This document shows, one piece after another, positions 26,760 to 35,498 of a stretch of 55,175 nt of DNA. Both the position numbers and the translations under genes were made by a program. Under the pieces are notes generated by a model. That model saw nothing but the letters and a program-made list of their open reading frames with translations. It searched no databases and was not told the origin of the DNA. Each line of letters begins with the position of its first letter. Within the stretch, counting starts at the first letter, position 1. Source of the DNA: Bacillota bacterium (GTDB lineage Bacteria > Bacillota_A > Clostridia > Lachnospirales > Lachnospiraceae); the NCBI GenBank assembly GCA_023443925.1, contig JAEZSL010000215.1:1-55175 (forward strand). The letters are read 5' to 3'.

Positions 26760-27332
26760 CTATCCTTTTAATTTCCAGTTTGGGTTATTCATATAATACA
26801 CTTCGTTATCTGTCCAGACACCCTCTTCGAGTATAAAACCTTTCCTTACACTCTCAAATAAAAATCCAGCTTTTTGTATCACCTTAGTGGAAGCCGGATT
26901 ATCAAGGTTGATATGGGCTTCCAGCCGGTGGAAGTTCAAAATATCAAAGCCTATTTTAATTATGGCAGAAACACTTTCCGTTCCATAACCTTTTCCCCAA
27001 TGGGTATTATGAATTGTATAGCCGATTCTTGCATATTGGAAATCCTCTCTTTGATGGGTGGTAATATCGCAATACCCGATGGAGGTATTGTTATCATTTA
27101 AAAAAATATTAAACATATAGGAAAGGTCGTTATTTGCTTTCGTTTCACGTCTTTCTAAAAGCTTTTGATACCACTCCACCGTCATAAACCCGGTGTCAAA
27201 ACACCCTTCATCGAATCTATTTTGTGATGGGCTGCAATTTTTATAACCTGAAACAAATGCATGGTAATCTTTTAATAATGCCGGCCTGACAATTACTCTC
27301 CCGGTTTCTACAGAAATATCTTTAAAATACAA
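26760..27332 (-). CDS. GNAT acetyltransferase, RimJ/RimL type
   Basis: 190 residues. The frame begins at TTG 27332 about 11 bases after AGGAGG. The acetyl-CoA fold is visible: GYTIHNTHWGKGYGTESVSA for motif A, and FHRLEAHINLDNPASTKVIQ with KAGFLFESVRKG, the RimL-like strand pair. These enzymes acetylate N-termini or small amines; the substrate here cannot be told. It heads the downstream end of the large minus-strand accessory array. Confidence 0.85.
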   Translation of the reverse strand: MYFKDISVETGRVIVRPALLKDYHAFVSGYKNCSPSQNRFDEGCFDTGFMTVEWYQKLLERRETKANNDLSYMFNIFLNDNNTSIGYCDITTHQREDFQYARIGYTIHNTHWGKGYGTESVSAIIKIGFDILNFHRLEAHINLDNPASTKVIQKAGFLFESVRKGFILEEGVWTDNEVYYMNNPNWKLKG

Positions 27333-27371
27333 TCGTTTATTTACCTCCTGGTATTTGGTACATTTAGCGGA

Positions 27372-27962
27372 TCAATCACGCCATTCAACCACAGCCTCCA
27401 TACTTTTTCTGGGCCTGGCAAGGGGTTTTTCATCCGCATATCCAACTGCCATTGCCGCATAAAGTTCACCATCTGTATTTAAGTAATTGCATAATTCCTG
27501 ATATGCAAAATATGTATCGCAAATCCACAAGCTGCCCAATCCAAGCTCGACAGCTGTAAGTGTCATATTCTCAATTGCCGCACCGATGGACTGGGCATTA
27601 CAGATTTCAAAAATCCGCTCCTCCGGCTTTAAGGAAGAATGAACATCAAGTCCCAGGGAATTCATGATAAAAATAATTACAGGTGCCATTTCCATAATCT
27701 TTAAGGTGTTTTTAGCACCACTGAGATGCAAAGCACTTTCCGGTAGGAGCGGGCGTTCCTGCTCCCGTTTTAATCCCCTGGCCATAACTTCAAGCAGCTC
27801 TTCCTTTGCATTACCGGTAACAACAATGAAGTTCCAGGGCTGGCGGTTTTTAGATGAGGGTGCAAGTATTCCTGATTGTAATATTTCCTCTATCATCGGC
27901 CTGGGGACATCTGTACTTTTAAATTTACGTATACTGCGTCTGTTAACTATAGCTGATAACAT
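27372..27962 (-). CDS. Nitroreductase-family flavoprotein
   Basis: 196 residues from ATG 27962 with AAAGGT upstream; an ATG six codons earlier has no ribosome site. Typical N-terminus IVNRRSIRKFKSTDVPRPMI followed by ILQSGILAPSSKNRQPW, the FMN-binding region, and GAAIENMTLTAVELGLGSLW in the middle. Uses FMN and NAD(P)H to reduce nitro groups, quinones or related compounds in the cytoplasm. Its promoter region contains 25-bp tandem repeats (27989-28077). Confidence 0.9.
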   Translation of the reverse strand: MLSAIVNRRSIRKFKSTDVPRPMIEEILQSGILAPSSKNRQPWNFIVVTGNAKEELLEVMARGLKREQERPLLPESALHLSGAKNTLKIMEMAPVIIFIMNSLGLDVHSSLKPEERIFEICNAQSIGAAIENMTLTAVELGLGSLWICDTYFAYQELCNYLNTDGELYAAMAVGYADEKPLARPRKSMEAVVEWRD

Positions 27963-27988
27963 TATTTTGCTACCTTTCATTTATATAA

Positions 27989-28077
27989 TTTATCCAGTCT
28001 TTCAGTTATATAGTTTATACTTATCTTTCAGTTATTAGTTTATACTTATCTTTCAGTTATTAATTTATACTTATCCG
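27989..28077 (-). repeat. 25-bp tandem repeats in the nitroreductase promoter region
   Basis: Three and a half units start at 27989, 28014, 28039 and 28064 (tttatacttatctttcagtt as unit core). Units 2 and 3 are nearly identical. On the minus strand each carries AAGTATAAA, a -10-like element, so copy number could affect transcription of the nitroreductase gene that begins 27 bases away. Confidence 0.9.
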
Positions 28078-28196
28078 TAAAAAGTATTTGTATAATATAC
28101 TGTATTTATATTGTAACAAACTATTTCACCGCATGTATAATAGAACTTCTACTATAATATCGCTACTCAGTTTTCAGTCATATAGGAATGCTTATT

Positions 28197-29006
28197 TTAT
28201 TTGTATCCCACTGATCCATTTACATATCTATCAAAAAATAGCTGATTTGCTTTTTCCGTGAAGAGTGTTGGTGTCCATTTCATTTCTCCTGGAAAATCCT
28301 CTGCTGAAATAACCGCTACCAAATAATCAGCTAGGGGAAGACGGTCTTTCACCTTAAGAAGATGTAAACCATCACGAACAGCAATTTTATTCCGAATCAA
28401 TTTTCTTACATCAAAATACAACCTGACTCCAGGAATATAGAATACTTCAGGGTCAGTACAAACATATCCAAGCTGGCGGGAATTCACAACAAGTTCTCCG
28501 CAGCCATTTAAAACATCCAGCATAATATAGTCCGAGTAGTCCGGGGGTTCCAGCATCGGTTTTAATCCGATTTCCATTACCGCTCTGCCCTCAGCTTTCA
28601 GTATATTGGGGGAGAATAATGCTTTATCTTTTTGTATACATTCCCAGGTTAATAAGCTTGTACTATGGACCATATACTCTTCATCTGTGCTGCGGAATGT
28701 AATCTCATGGGGAGCGGCTTTATATTGTGTAAGTAAATCCTCAGCACTGATTCCCTTACATACTTTTATGATTACATTTCGGTTATGGGATAATTCATAA
28801 GTAAGGAAATCGAATAAGCGTATATGTTCATTGTCTACGGCAGGTGAGAATCTTAAGACGTGAAGTTTTGCCTCAGGATATACATTGGTAAAATAACCGA
28901 TATCCAGATCATATATAAATGCGGACCAGTCACTTCCGTATGTTCCATCTTCCGTAAATGGATTCGTATCTGTGGGATACCATGTTGAATCTGCTATATA
29001 GATCAT
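28197..29006 (-). CDS. Hypothetical protein, possible ADP-ribosyltransferase-like fold
   Basis: 269 residues from ATG 29006 with GGGGGTGA upstream; an earlier ATG at 29039 has no ribosome site. I do not recognise the family. There is no signal peptide or membrane helix. The segment YMVHSTSLLTWECIQKDKAL faintly resembles the H-[GS]-T-S ... W-x-x-I opening of Tpt1/KptA- and DarT-like NAD-binding ADP-ribosyl transferases, and YIPGVRLYFDVRKLI plus AVRDGLHLLKVKD follow as ordered strands. That link is only a hypothesis. It precedes the nitroreductase on the same strand by a 234-base gap. Confidence 0.75.
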   Translation of the reverse strand: MIYIADSTWYPTDTNPFTEDGTYGSDWSAFIYDLDIGYFTNVYPEAKLHVLRFSPAVDNEHIRLFDFLTYELSHNRNVIIKVCKGISAEDLLTQYKAAPHEITFRSTDEEYMVHSTSLLTWECIQKDKALFSPNILKAEGRAVMEIGLKPMLEPPDYSDYIMLDVLNGCGELVVNSRQLGYVCTDPEVFYIPGVRLYFDVRKLIRNKIAVRDGLHLLKVKDRLPLADYLVAVISAEDFPGEMKWTPTLFTEKANQLFFDRYVNGSVGYK

Positions 29007-29075
29007 TTCAATCACCCCCAATTCATTTAACTGATTCATTTTAGCTTGGATTAAATGTCTGCTGTGAATAAACTT

Positions 29076-30047
29076 TTATTCAGAATCCACATTTAAGGTC
29101 TGATTGATAAATTTATCAATATATTCTGCCACTTCACCGTAATTTGACCAATGCAGATAGTGATTCGATTTATTAAGAGTAACTTGCTTGCTATCCTTAG
29201 ACCATAACGCTAATTGCTGCTGCACTTTTTCCCAATCATTGCCGCTGTCGGAAGAAAGTACCAGAATTGGAGTGTCATCCAGCCGTTCTCCTTTCAAAAC
29301 AACCTTAGCATTTTCATTTATTACATCTATATTGTATAGACTCGATTTACTTCCAGCGTATTTGTAGTACATTGCTTTATCAATACTTTTTAATTTACCA
29401 TCAAGCTCCCTATTGCGAATGCTCTCCCCGTACATCGGCAGTAAAATGCCGCACTCGCCCAGCAAACGGTTAATACCTGAAGCTCTTATAAAGGCTAAAG
29501 AACGATTAAGCAGTTTGGAACTAAGTTCTGAGCTTCTGCTGTAAAATTCTGGACTTCCGCAATCTAAAAAAACGATACCTACTACACGCTCCGGATAGGC
29601 TTGCGTATAGCCAATCGCTTCCAGGGAAGCAAGCGAGTGGCAAACGAAAACAATTCTTTTGTCCGGAGCAGCTGTATTAATAATAACCGATAGTTCTTTG
29701 ACCAGATTATTAATACTTCTGTCTGCTTTTGTACTTGTACTCCAGCCAAATCCTGCATGATCATAAGTGATTGTCTGCCCCGATTTACTCAGCTCATTTT
29801 GTAGAGTATAAAAATCCGTATAAGCACAAGGGGTTCCTGCTCCCGTTATAAAGACAAATACCTTATTGCCCTCTCCCCTCGAATAATAATGCGCACGGTA
29901 CGTGCCAGTATCTACAGATTGCCCCACCGCAGTAAGTATTTCGCTTTCCAGATCCACCATAACAGCCTGCCAGACTATTCCTGCCAGAATTAGAAAAGTC
30001 ACCATAAACAGCAGGATACGCTTTCTGCTCCTAAAAATTCTCTTCAT
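29076..30047 (-). CDS. Membrane-anchored alpha/beta hydrolase
   Basis: 323 residues from ATG 30047, 16 bases after the stop of the DsbA-like gene and with GAGG upstream; the frame is open further but would overlap that gene. A basic start and one helix (residues ~10-30) anchor it to the membrane. The hydrolase core has VFITGAGTPCAYTDF, YDHAGFGWS, the nucleophile elbow VCHSLAS (Ser near 137, with Cys and Ala in place of the usual glycines), and a late His in NKSNHYLHWS. Substrate unknown. Confidence 0.85.
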   Translation of the reverse strand: MKRIFRSRKRILLFMVTFLILAGIVWQAVMVDLESEILTAVGQSVDTGTYRAHYYSRGEGNKVFVFITGAGTPCAYTDFYTLQNELSKSGQTITYDHAGFGWSTSTKADRSINNLVKELSVIINTAAPDKRIVFVCHSLASLEAIGYTQAYPERVVGIVFLDCGSPEFYSRSSELSSKLLNRSLAFIRASGINRLLGECGILLPMYGESIRNRELDGKLKSIDKAMYYKYAGSKSSLYNIDVINENAKVVLKGERLDDTPILVLSSDSGNDWEKVQQQLALWSKDSKQVTLNKSNHYLHWSNYGEVAEYIDKFINQTLNVDSE

Positions 30048-30063
30048 TGTATTTGCCTCATTA

Positions 30064-30567
30064 TTATTCCATTTTATCCAAAAACAGGCGAAACTCTTCT
30101 TTGGTAACACCAATATTTTCAACGGCATCAAGCTTTCGGCCTTCCATCCGGTAAGCTGGTACGGCCCATACTCCTGATTTTTCGTAAGCAAGTTCATTTA
30201 CTTCATCCAAGGCACTACGATAAGAACCTTTCTCCAGTGCAAGGCGAAAAGCATCCGCATCAACTAAATCACCTATATATTCAGAAAGCACATCAATGCT
30301 TTCGATATCGATATGTTCTTTCATAGTGGCCTGGTACATACGGTCATGAAATGCCCATATGTCAACACCATTTTCCAGTGCAAAGAAATACCCCTGTATA
30401 CATAAATCACTATGGGGTCCATAATTCTCAGGCCTGGGATGGGATTCACATGGATACCAGATTATATCAATATCGGGATAATCTGATATAAGTTCAGTTA
30501 AACTTTTATGTGCCCGAAAACAATAAGGGCAAGTATAATCAAAAAAGATTTCTAATTTGTGTTTCAT
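30064..30567 (-). CDS. DsbA-family thiol oxidoreductase
   Basis: 167 residues, ATG 30567 with AGAGGT upstream. The thioredoxin-type active site CPYC is at residues 13-16, immediately after strand 1 (LEIFFDYT). A helical insertion follows, and the cis-proline loop is GVWAVPAY near residue 145. No signal peptide, so it resembles the cytoplasmic FrnE/2-hydroxychromene isomerase branch of the family. It is followed 16 bases later by the hydrolase gene, so they form an operon. Confidence 0.88.
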   Translation of the reverse strand: MKHKLEIFFDYTCPYCFRAHKSLTELISDYPDIDIIWYPCESHPRPENYGPHSDLCIQGYFFALENGVDIWAFHDRMYQATMKEHIDIESIDVLSEYIGDLVDADAFRLALEKGSYRSALDEVNELAYEKSGVWAVPAYRMEGRKLDAVENIGVTKEEFRLFLDKME

Positions 30568-30618
30568 TTTAACCTCTATTCTTGCACACGCTCTTTGTGC
30601 ATATCAAGTTTGTTGTGT

Positions 30619-30705
30619 ATTTTTCAACCTAACTCCCATTTGTGCGCTTAAGCGCATGTATAAATCAAGATGTTGAAAAACTGTATTTCGTTTTTTCAAC
30701 CTAAT
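30619..30705 (-). repeat. Copy of the 72-bp two-hairpin repeat plus a partial second unit
   Basis: A minus-oriented full unit (about 30634-30705) with hairpin B TGCGC-TTAA-GCGCA and hairpin A matching the second unit at 17502 almost exactly. It is followed by the first ~20 bases of another unit (30619-30637, TTTTTCAACCTAACTCCC on the plus strand), a truncated tandem. The unit begins at the stop codon of the gene at 30701-31045. Confidence 0.9.
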
Positions 30706-31045
30706 GACTCCGGATATAGTTCTCTACTGAATCCCTGCATAATTCCAGAAAAGTTTCTTCTCCAATGGTATTTACCTTGAAAAATATTGCCTGACTGCCT
30801 CCTGAAGTTATCGCACTTATAAATAGGTCTTCACCTGAGCCTGTAATGGTTACACTCAAACTTACACGGTTGCCTCCTGCCATACTATACCGTTCATAAA
30901 CCCGGACAGCAACAATTGAACCCGGCAGATCAATGTCACTGCCATCTTCGTAACTTACTGAAGAACTGCCATTGGTAATGTCTTGATGAATGCAATTCAA
31001 AAAATCATAAAAGTTTCCCTGCAGTCTTCGTTCATATTTTGCCAT
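30701..31045 (-). CDS. DUF6054-like small protein
   Basis: 114 residues from ATG 31045 with AAAGGA upstream; the longer frame would need TTG 31069. Features: MAKYERRLQGNFYDF, SIVAVRVYERYSMAGGNRVS, and SAITSGGSQAIFFKVNTIGE, which I recognise with moderate confidence as DUF6054, a family common in clostridia and of unknown function. Soluble, no signal peptide. Its stop codon TAG is the first part of a 72-bp repeat unit. Confidence 0.8.
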   Translation of the reverse strand: MAKYERRLQGNFYDFLNCIHQDITNGSSSVSYEDGSDIDLPGSIVAVRVYERYSMAGGNRVSLSVTITGSGEDLFISAITSGGSQAIFFKVNTIGEETFLELCRDSVENYIRSH

Positions 31046-31218
31046 AAAGTTAAATCCTTTCTTTATCAATACAAATTACTAATCTTTTAAGCAATATAAT
31101 TTTTTTTGTTATGTTTCTCTCCTGTATAGATAATTTTCTATCCATTTGTTTTTGCTTATTATAAATAAATAATGAGAATAAGCTGTTTTCCTTCATCCGT
31201 AACCTGATCGCTTATGCC

Positions 31219-32067
31219 TTATTCAATTTTACTTGATAATTCTTTATCGTAGCAATCCCATATATCAAATAAAATTCCCTTTCGTTCTTTAAATTGCGGA
31301 TAAAATTCCAAAGTTAATTTATCATAAGCAACTGAAGCTGAATATATTTTTGCTGCTATCATGTTAAAAGTCTGATTTTCTCTTTTATACGGACATTTTG
31401 CATTATTTACCTGAAAGTATTCCAATTCATCTTGATAACCATATCTATGGTGATTGGTTCCATATTTAATATCTCGTAATACCATTTGCTGTACTAATGT
31501 TTCATTGATACCTATATTAGCTAAATGGTCACTTATAAGAAAATCATTCCGGTACAGTTTTGCTATTGCCTGAATCTGCAAAAACCAAAATTCGTCGATT
31601 TTAGTAATTGACCATTTTTCATTACTATCTTGATAATTCTCACTTGTTATCTTAGGATTATTATCAGCATTGTCCGAATACTCGAAATCAAATCCCAAGT
31701 CATATCGCATACCATTCTGTAAAATAATTCGATACAGCTTATTTTCACTTATAAAAACAAGTCCAAGATAATTCTCCTTCGCAATCCCATACCTATCAAT
31801 CCTTTTCATGTATTGATCCGGTTTAATATTAGTGGGAAGTTTAACAACCACCACCATATCAATATCACTTAAAACATCATGATAGCTTAACTCAACCGCA
31901 TTCTTAATTCGTTCCAGCCTGTATTCTTTGGTATGTATTTTCTCAATAACTATCTCCCTTATTTTCACGGCACAAGTTTCCGGGAGTGAAAATATCTTAT
32001 CAATTCGTTGGGTTAATTCATTATAAATAATCTCTTTATTTATTTCTATCAATTTTTCCATCCTCAT
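31219..32067 (-). CDS. Nucleotidyltransferase, aminoglycoside-6-adenylyltransferase-like
   Basis: 282 residues. Start ATG 32067 lacks a clear ribosome site; ATG 32061 is another option. The catalytic metal motif DVLSDIDMVVVV gives D68 and D70, as in Pol-beta-type nucleotidyltransferases. A helical C-terminal half resembles ANT(6)-like proteins (FLQIQAIAKLYRNDFLISDH, FNMIAAKIYSASVAYDK). The usual GS motif before the Asp pair is not obvious (ELSYHDV), so the antibiotic substrate is uncertain. A closer ANT(6) relative is at 46447. Confidence 0.75.
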   Translation of the reverse strand: MRMEKLIEINKEIIYNELTQRIDKIFSLPETCAVKIREIVIEKIHTKEYRLERIKNAVELSYHDVLSDIDMVVVVKLPTNIKPDQYMKRIDRYGIAKENYLGLVFISENKLYRIILQNGMRYDLGFDFEYSDNADNNPKITSENYQDSNEKWSITKIDEFWFLQIQAIAKLYRNDFLISDHLANIGINETLVQQMVLRDIKYGTNHHRYGYQDELEYFQVNNAKCPYKRENQTFNMIAAKIYSASVAYDKLTLEFYPQFKERKGILFDIWDCYDKELSSKIE

Positions 32068-32241
32068 ATTTATTGTATTAAATCACGAACTTCTCAGCTT
32101 TTAGTATAAATAATGTCAGTAAGAATAGCATAATTAACTATATCAAATAAACCGTTATTTCATTTCATGTTTACCTCTTTCTTCATTGTCCATTCTGCAT
32201 TTTCTTATACTTTACCAGACACCATATTTTTAAAACACAAC

Positions 32242-32949
32242 CTAACAGTCAATCCCTGCTTTTCTTGCTTGACTGCAAAGCTGTCGTACATTAAGGTTAT
32301 ATGTTTTTCCATCCTTTATGAAATGTGTGCCGCATTGCCTGAATTGAAAATGAATACCTTTATTTATGCACTGTGTCCTTAGAGATAAAACCCAATCATA
32401 GTTTAAAGGCCTTGCATTATAGTCGGATTCTCCGCCCACCACTACCAGCTCAACATCATCAAGATATTTTTCGATATGAATCTGCTCTATAAGCGGCTGA
32501 CAGACAATATTTTTATGCCTGATCGGCAGCTTATTAAAAATAGATAACCTAAAATCAGCCGTTTCCTGATTCTCTATGGTACAGCCTACCGTTACATTCT
32601 CATATCCCTCTCCCCAATCCTCCGGAATGCAGTCAGCAAAACGCTCAATACGTTTTGTTAAGAATAGAAAATGCAAGTCGGAACGTTCTTTAATCATTTG
32701 CCAGCAATCAGCTCTCCAGGCGTCTGCATCCGGAAGTAAAAAATCAGAAGTAAAGCAAAGATAAACGACTGGTCCCGGCTTGAATTTATACTCCCCTTTT
32801 TTATTTTTCTCTATGGGAGCGGTAAATTTATCTGTTTTTACAATGTTACTTGTATCAATACCGCGTTTGTTGTCACCCTTGTGAATATAACAAAACTTAC
32901 ACCCTGCACTATACTTATGGCAGCCCCGCCACGGATTCCATACAGCCAT
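32242..32949 (-). CDS. DUF5131 (Gp37/Gp68) family protein with radical-SAM-like Cys motif
   Basis: 235 residues, ATG 32949 with AAGGAAGGG upstream. The start WNPWRGCHKYSAGCKFCY is characteristic of DUF5131, and C10, C17 and C20 resemble a radical-SAM/iron-sulfur motif. Later segments VYLCFTSDFLLPDADAWR, FLFLTKRIERFADCIPEDW and VVVGGESDYNARPLNYDWV complete the family signature. Function unknown; the phage name does not make this a prophage. A 31-residue ORF lies directly upstream. Confidence 0.88.
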   Translation of the reverse strand: MAVWNPWRGCHKYSAGCKFCYIHKGDNKRGIDTSNIVKTDKFTAPIEKNKKGEYKFKPGPVVYLCFTSDFLLPDADAWRADCWQMIKERSDLHFLFLTKRIERFADCIPEDWGEGYENVTVGCTIENQETADFRLSIFNKLPIRHKNIVCQPLIEQIHIEKYLDDVELVVVGGESDYNARPLNYDWVLSLRTQCINKGIHFQFRQCGTHFIKDGKTYNLNVRQLCSQARKAGIDC

Positions 32950-32952
32950 AAG

Positions 32953-33048
32953 TTAAAACCCTTCCTTTTCATTGCTGTAAAAAACGCCTGCTCCAACAAC
33001 CACTTTTTTTATTTTTCCGGTATGATTAAAATAAACGAAATGTATCAT
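32953..33048 (-). CDS. Very small ORF upstream of the DUF5131 gene
   Basis: 31 codons from ATG 33048 with AAGGGAGA nine bases upstream, ending at TAA 32955-32953, three bases before the DUF5131 start. The peptide begins MIHFVYFNHTGKIKK. The good ribosome site and tight spacing suggest it is translated, perhaps as a coupling leader. No homologue is recognised. Confidence 0.4.
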   Translation of the reverse strand: MIHFVYFNHTGKIKKVVVGAGVFYSNEKEGF

Positions 33049-33220
33049 TTTAAGTTTCTCCCTTATTAAAATAGAAGTTCAAAATTTTTTTATTACATAA
33101 CAGAATATTAATTATAAAAAAGTTGGAATTTATTCTTTCTAGTTATACTATTACACTAGCACCCATGCACACCACAAGTCCACTTACGGTACAACCCAAA
33201 TAAGAAGTGTGAAATGTCTT

Positions 33221-33976
33221 TTATTTCAAGCTACCTTCCATCTCATTTTTCAGGATTGCAAAGAACTCTTCTTTAGCATAATATTCCTTCCAAGGGTCAT
33301 GTCCGCATTTATCAATTACATACATTTTAAATTCATTCAATCGGTTTTCTAAAGGCTCCTTCACTCCTCTCCACGGATGAGGGTCTTTTTTGCCATGTAT
33401 AGCGATAACAGGGCATCTAATATGGTCAGAGAAATTTAATAGTTCCCCGCTCGCGCGCATAGAGGCTGCTTCGTCCATTAATGACTTAAATTGCTCTTCA
33501 TAAAAGGCAATCATATCTCCTTTTATATTTGGTAACAAGCAGTAATGGTCAGGGTCATATTCCATATCCTCTGTATATAAATTTGCCGCAATCAAATCCT
33601 CTTTTTGTTCTTTTGGCATAATTTTCACACTTCTGGCTTTAACAAGCAGAGGATAATAACTTAACTCAAACGGACCAGAACCTACAAGAATCAATTTACT
33701 GACATACTGAGGATATTTTGCTGCAAAAATGAAAGCTAACCATGCACCCCAGGAATGACCTATTAAAATCACTTTATCCAGCTTATATCGAAGAATAATC
33801 CCACGCAGTTCTTCTAATAGTTCACAAGTCGAATTCTTAGTTTGTAAATGCTCTAAAACTCCAAAGGCATCAGCTAAACCACGGCATATGCCCGCACAGC
33901 AGCCGGGAGCTCCAGGTCCTCCGTGAACAATTATAGCGCGATACGGTAAGCTTCCATACTCTCTGCAATCAATCAA
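33221..33976 (-). CDS. Alpha/beta hydrolase
   Basis: 251 residues from TTG 33976, six bases after GGAGGTG; a TTG five codons earlier would overlap that site. Oxyanion loop HGGPGAPG, nucleophile elbow LIGHSWGAW (Ser near 75), a cap region, acid region IAIHGKKDPHPW and the catalytic His in IDKCGHDPW. The HGGPG plus GHSWG pair is typical of prolyl-iminopeptidase-like and related hydrolases; substrate unknown. It follows the phosphorylase-like gene on the same strand. Confidence 0.85.
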   Translation of the reverse strand: MIDCREYGSLPYRAIIVHGGPGAPGCCAGICRGLADAFGVLEHLQTKNSTCELLEELRGIILRYKLDKVILIGHSWGAWLAFIFAAKYPQYVSKLILVGSGPFELSYYPLLVKARSVKIMPKEQKEDLIAANLYTEDMEYDPDHYCLLPNIKGDMIAFYEEQFKSLMDEAASMRASGELLNFSDHIRCPVIAIHGKKDPHPWRGVKEPLENRLNEFKMYVIDKCGHDPWKEYYAKEEFFAILKNEMEGSLK

Positions 33977-34036
33977 AATATCCACCTCCAATATATTTCA
34001 AATCGCTCTCTTCTAAAAAATCAGTACCGCATAATC

Positions 34037-34804
34037 TTACTCCATAATCCTTACTGCCAGCTCCATAGCCAGCAAGGCGATTCTATCTTTTTTTAAAACA
34101 TTGGCCGAATTTGCAAGGCTGCGTGCATCCCATTCTTCATTATCCAGATTATCTGCCGCATAAAAGAAGTGGAATACGTCTTTTTCTCTAAAATCCGCCA
34201 ACGCTGCAACTGCGGAACATTCCATATCCACACAAATACAGCCGTTATCTTTCCGCCTGTTTACCTTTTCCCTGGTTTCTCTGTAAATACCATCGGTTGT
34301 CCAGACTTTTCCTACTGTATAGGTACATTTATGGTTATTTAAAATCTCAATAAATTCATCCTGATACTTCTTATTAACTTTGATTTCATCAGATGCAGGC
34401 ATATAATGAAAACTAGTGCCCTCATCCCGCACCGCAGTATCCGGTATAATGATCCCGCAGTCGTTAATACCAGCATCCAATACCCCGCAGGTACCAAAAA
34501 GCACTAATTTTTCTGCACCCATTGCAAATATGTCTTCTAATACGGCTATACAGGAAGCCGCTCCCACATAGGACATAAACAGTGCAATTTCAACACCATT
34601 ATAAGTGGTTTTATAAATGGGTATATCCATATTTGCCATTCCTGTAATAGCAATCTGAACTCCGTTCAGTTCTTTTAACAATCGCTCGAAAGTCACTCGC
34701 GAAAAACATGACACTGCTATGCGTGGAAAATCTTTAATTGGTTTAGTCAGATCAAATGCATTTATGACTGCATTCTTATTAGGATCAAATTCGTCAAGTA
34801 CCAT
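34037..34804 (-). CDS. Nucleoside phosphorylase (PNP/uridine phosphorylase family)
   Basis: 255 residues, ATG 34804 with GGGAGGT upstream. The core shows a phosphate/ribose-binding pattern of the PNP_UDP_1 family: VGAASCIAVLEDIFAMGAEK, LVLFGTCGVLDAGI, and the base/ribose site VDMECSAVAALADFREKDV containing the conserved Met-Glu pair. Family members cleave nucleosides with phosphate in the cytoplasm. This one belongs to a divergent uridine-phosphorylase-like group; substrate not assigned. Confidence 0.85.
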   Translation of the reverse strand: MVLDEFDPNKNAVINAFDLTKPIKDFPRIAVSCFSRVTFERLLKELNGVQIAITGMANMDIPIYKTTYNGVEIALFMSYVGAASCIAVLEDIFAMGAEKLVLFGTCGVLDAGINDCGIIIPDTAVRDEGTSFHYMPASDEIKVNKKYQDEFIEILNNHKCTYTVGKVWTTDGIYRETREKVNRRKDNGCICVDMECSAVAALADFREKDVFHFFYAADNLDNEEWDARSLANSANVLKKDRIALLAMELAVRIME

Positions 34805-34832
34805 TTCATTACCTCCCTAAACTCAAGCATAG

Positions 34833-35480
34833 TTATTTATAATACTGATAGTAATTCCAGCCATATGTATCGCGCAAAACACTCAATTTATCAAAATTCA
34901 CAATATTATCCGTCTTCTCCACTATTCCATGCTTATCATATTTTTTTATTTCTTTAGCAATTAAATTAAGAATCTGTTCTTTTATCTCATCCGGTATTCC
35001 CTCGTCACATGTGAAAACAGTATAACCACCGTATCCACTGTTATCAACTTTTTCAACACCTTTAGCTTTATATTTTTCTTCAATTACCGGACATATAATT
35101 ATTCCAGCTTCTGTAATGACTTCTCCTCTCCAGATACGCGGAAAATAAAAGCCACTGATCCCCGGATTCGGATTATTTAAGTTTGCTATATTTTTTACCG
35201 ATATGCTTTCTTCTGCACAGATCTTACAGTACATTTTTAAGCTATCATTATAGATGTGTTTCCATTTATTTTGTCGAAAGAAGCCCTCATGCAAATCGGT
35301 AAGACTCATTATTTTTTCTTTTTGCTGGCAATAATCCTTTTCTATGTATAAGTTATATAGTTTTACCCCTTGCGATGCATACCATTCCTGCATCCGCTTC
35401 AGCACTATATCAGGCTGTTTTCTGCCCTCCAAAATGGCAATGGTTTCACCATAGACCTCCTGGCTGATAAGATTTGGCAT
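34833..35480 (-). CDS. Hypothetical protein
   Basis: 215 residues from ATG 35480 with GTGGAGG upstream; it starts 18 bases after the stop of the preceding gene and ends 28 bases before the phosphorylase gene, so it is part of the same operon. No recognised family, membrane helix or signal. The sequence is rich in Tyr, Lys and Ile, with the C-terminus DTYGWNYYQYYK. The Cys pair in CKICAEES might bind metal, though only two cysteines are close together. Confidence 0.75.
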   Translation of the reverse strand: MPNLISQEVYGETIAILEGRKQPDIVLKRMQEWYASQGVKLYNLYIEKDYCQQKEKIMSLTDLHEGFFRQNKWKHIYNDSLKMYCKICAEESISVKNIANLNNPNPGISGFYFPRIWRGEVITEAGIIICPVIEEKYKAKGVEKVDNSGYGGYTVFTCDEGIPDEIKEQILNLIAKEIKKYDKHGIVEKTDNIVNFDKLSVLRDTYGWNYYQYYK

Positions 35481-35498
35481 ATTATTAATCCTCCACAT

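Noticed and set aside
32242..32949. Prophage region because of a Gp37/Gp68-type name
   Set aside because: No other phage structural, replication or integrase genes are nearby; DUF5131 is common on chromosomes.
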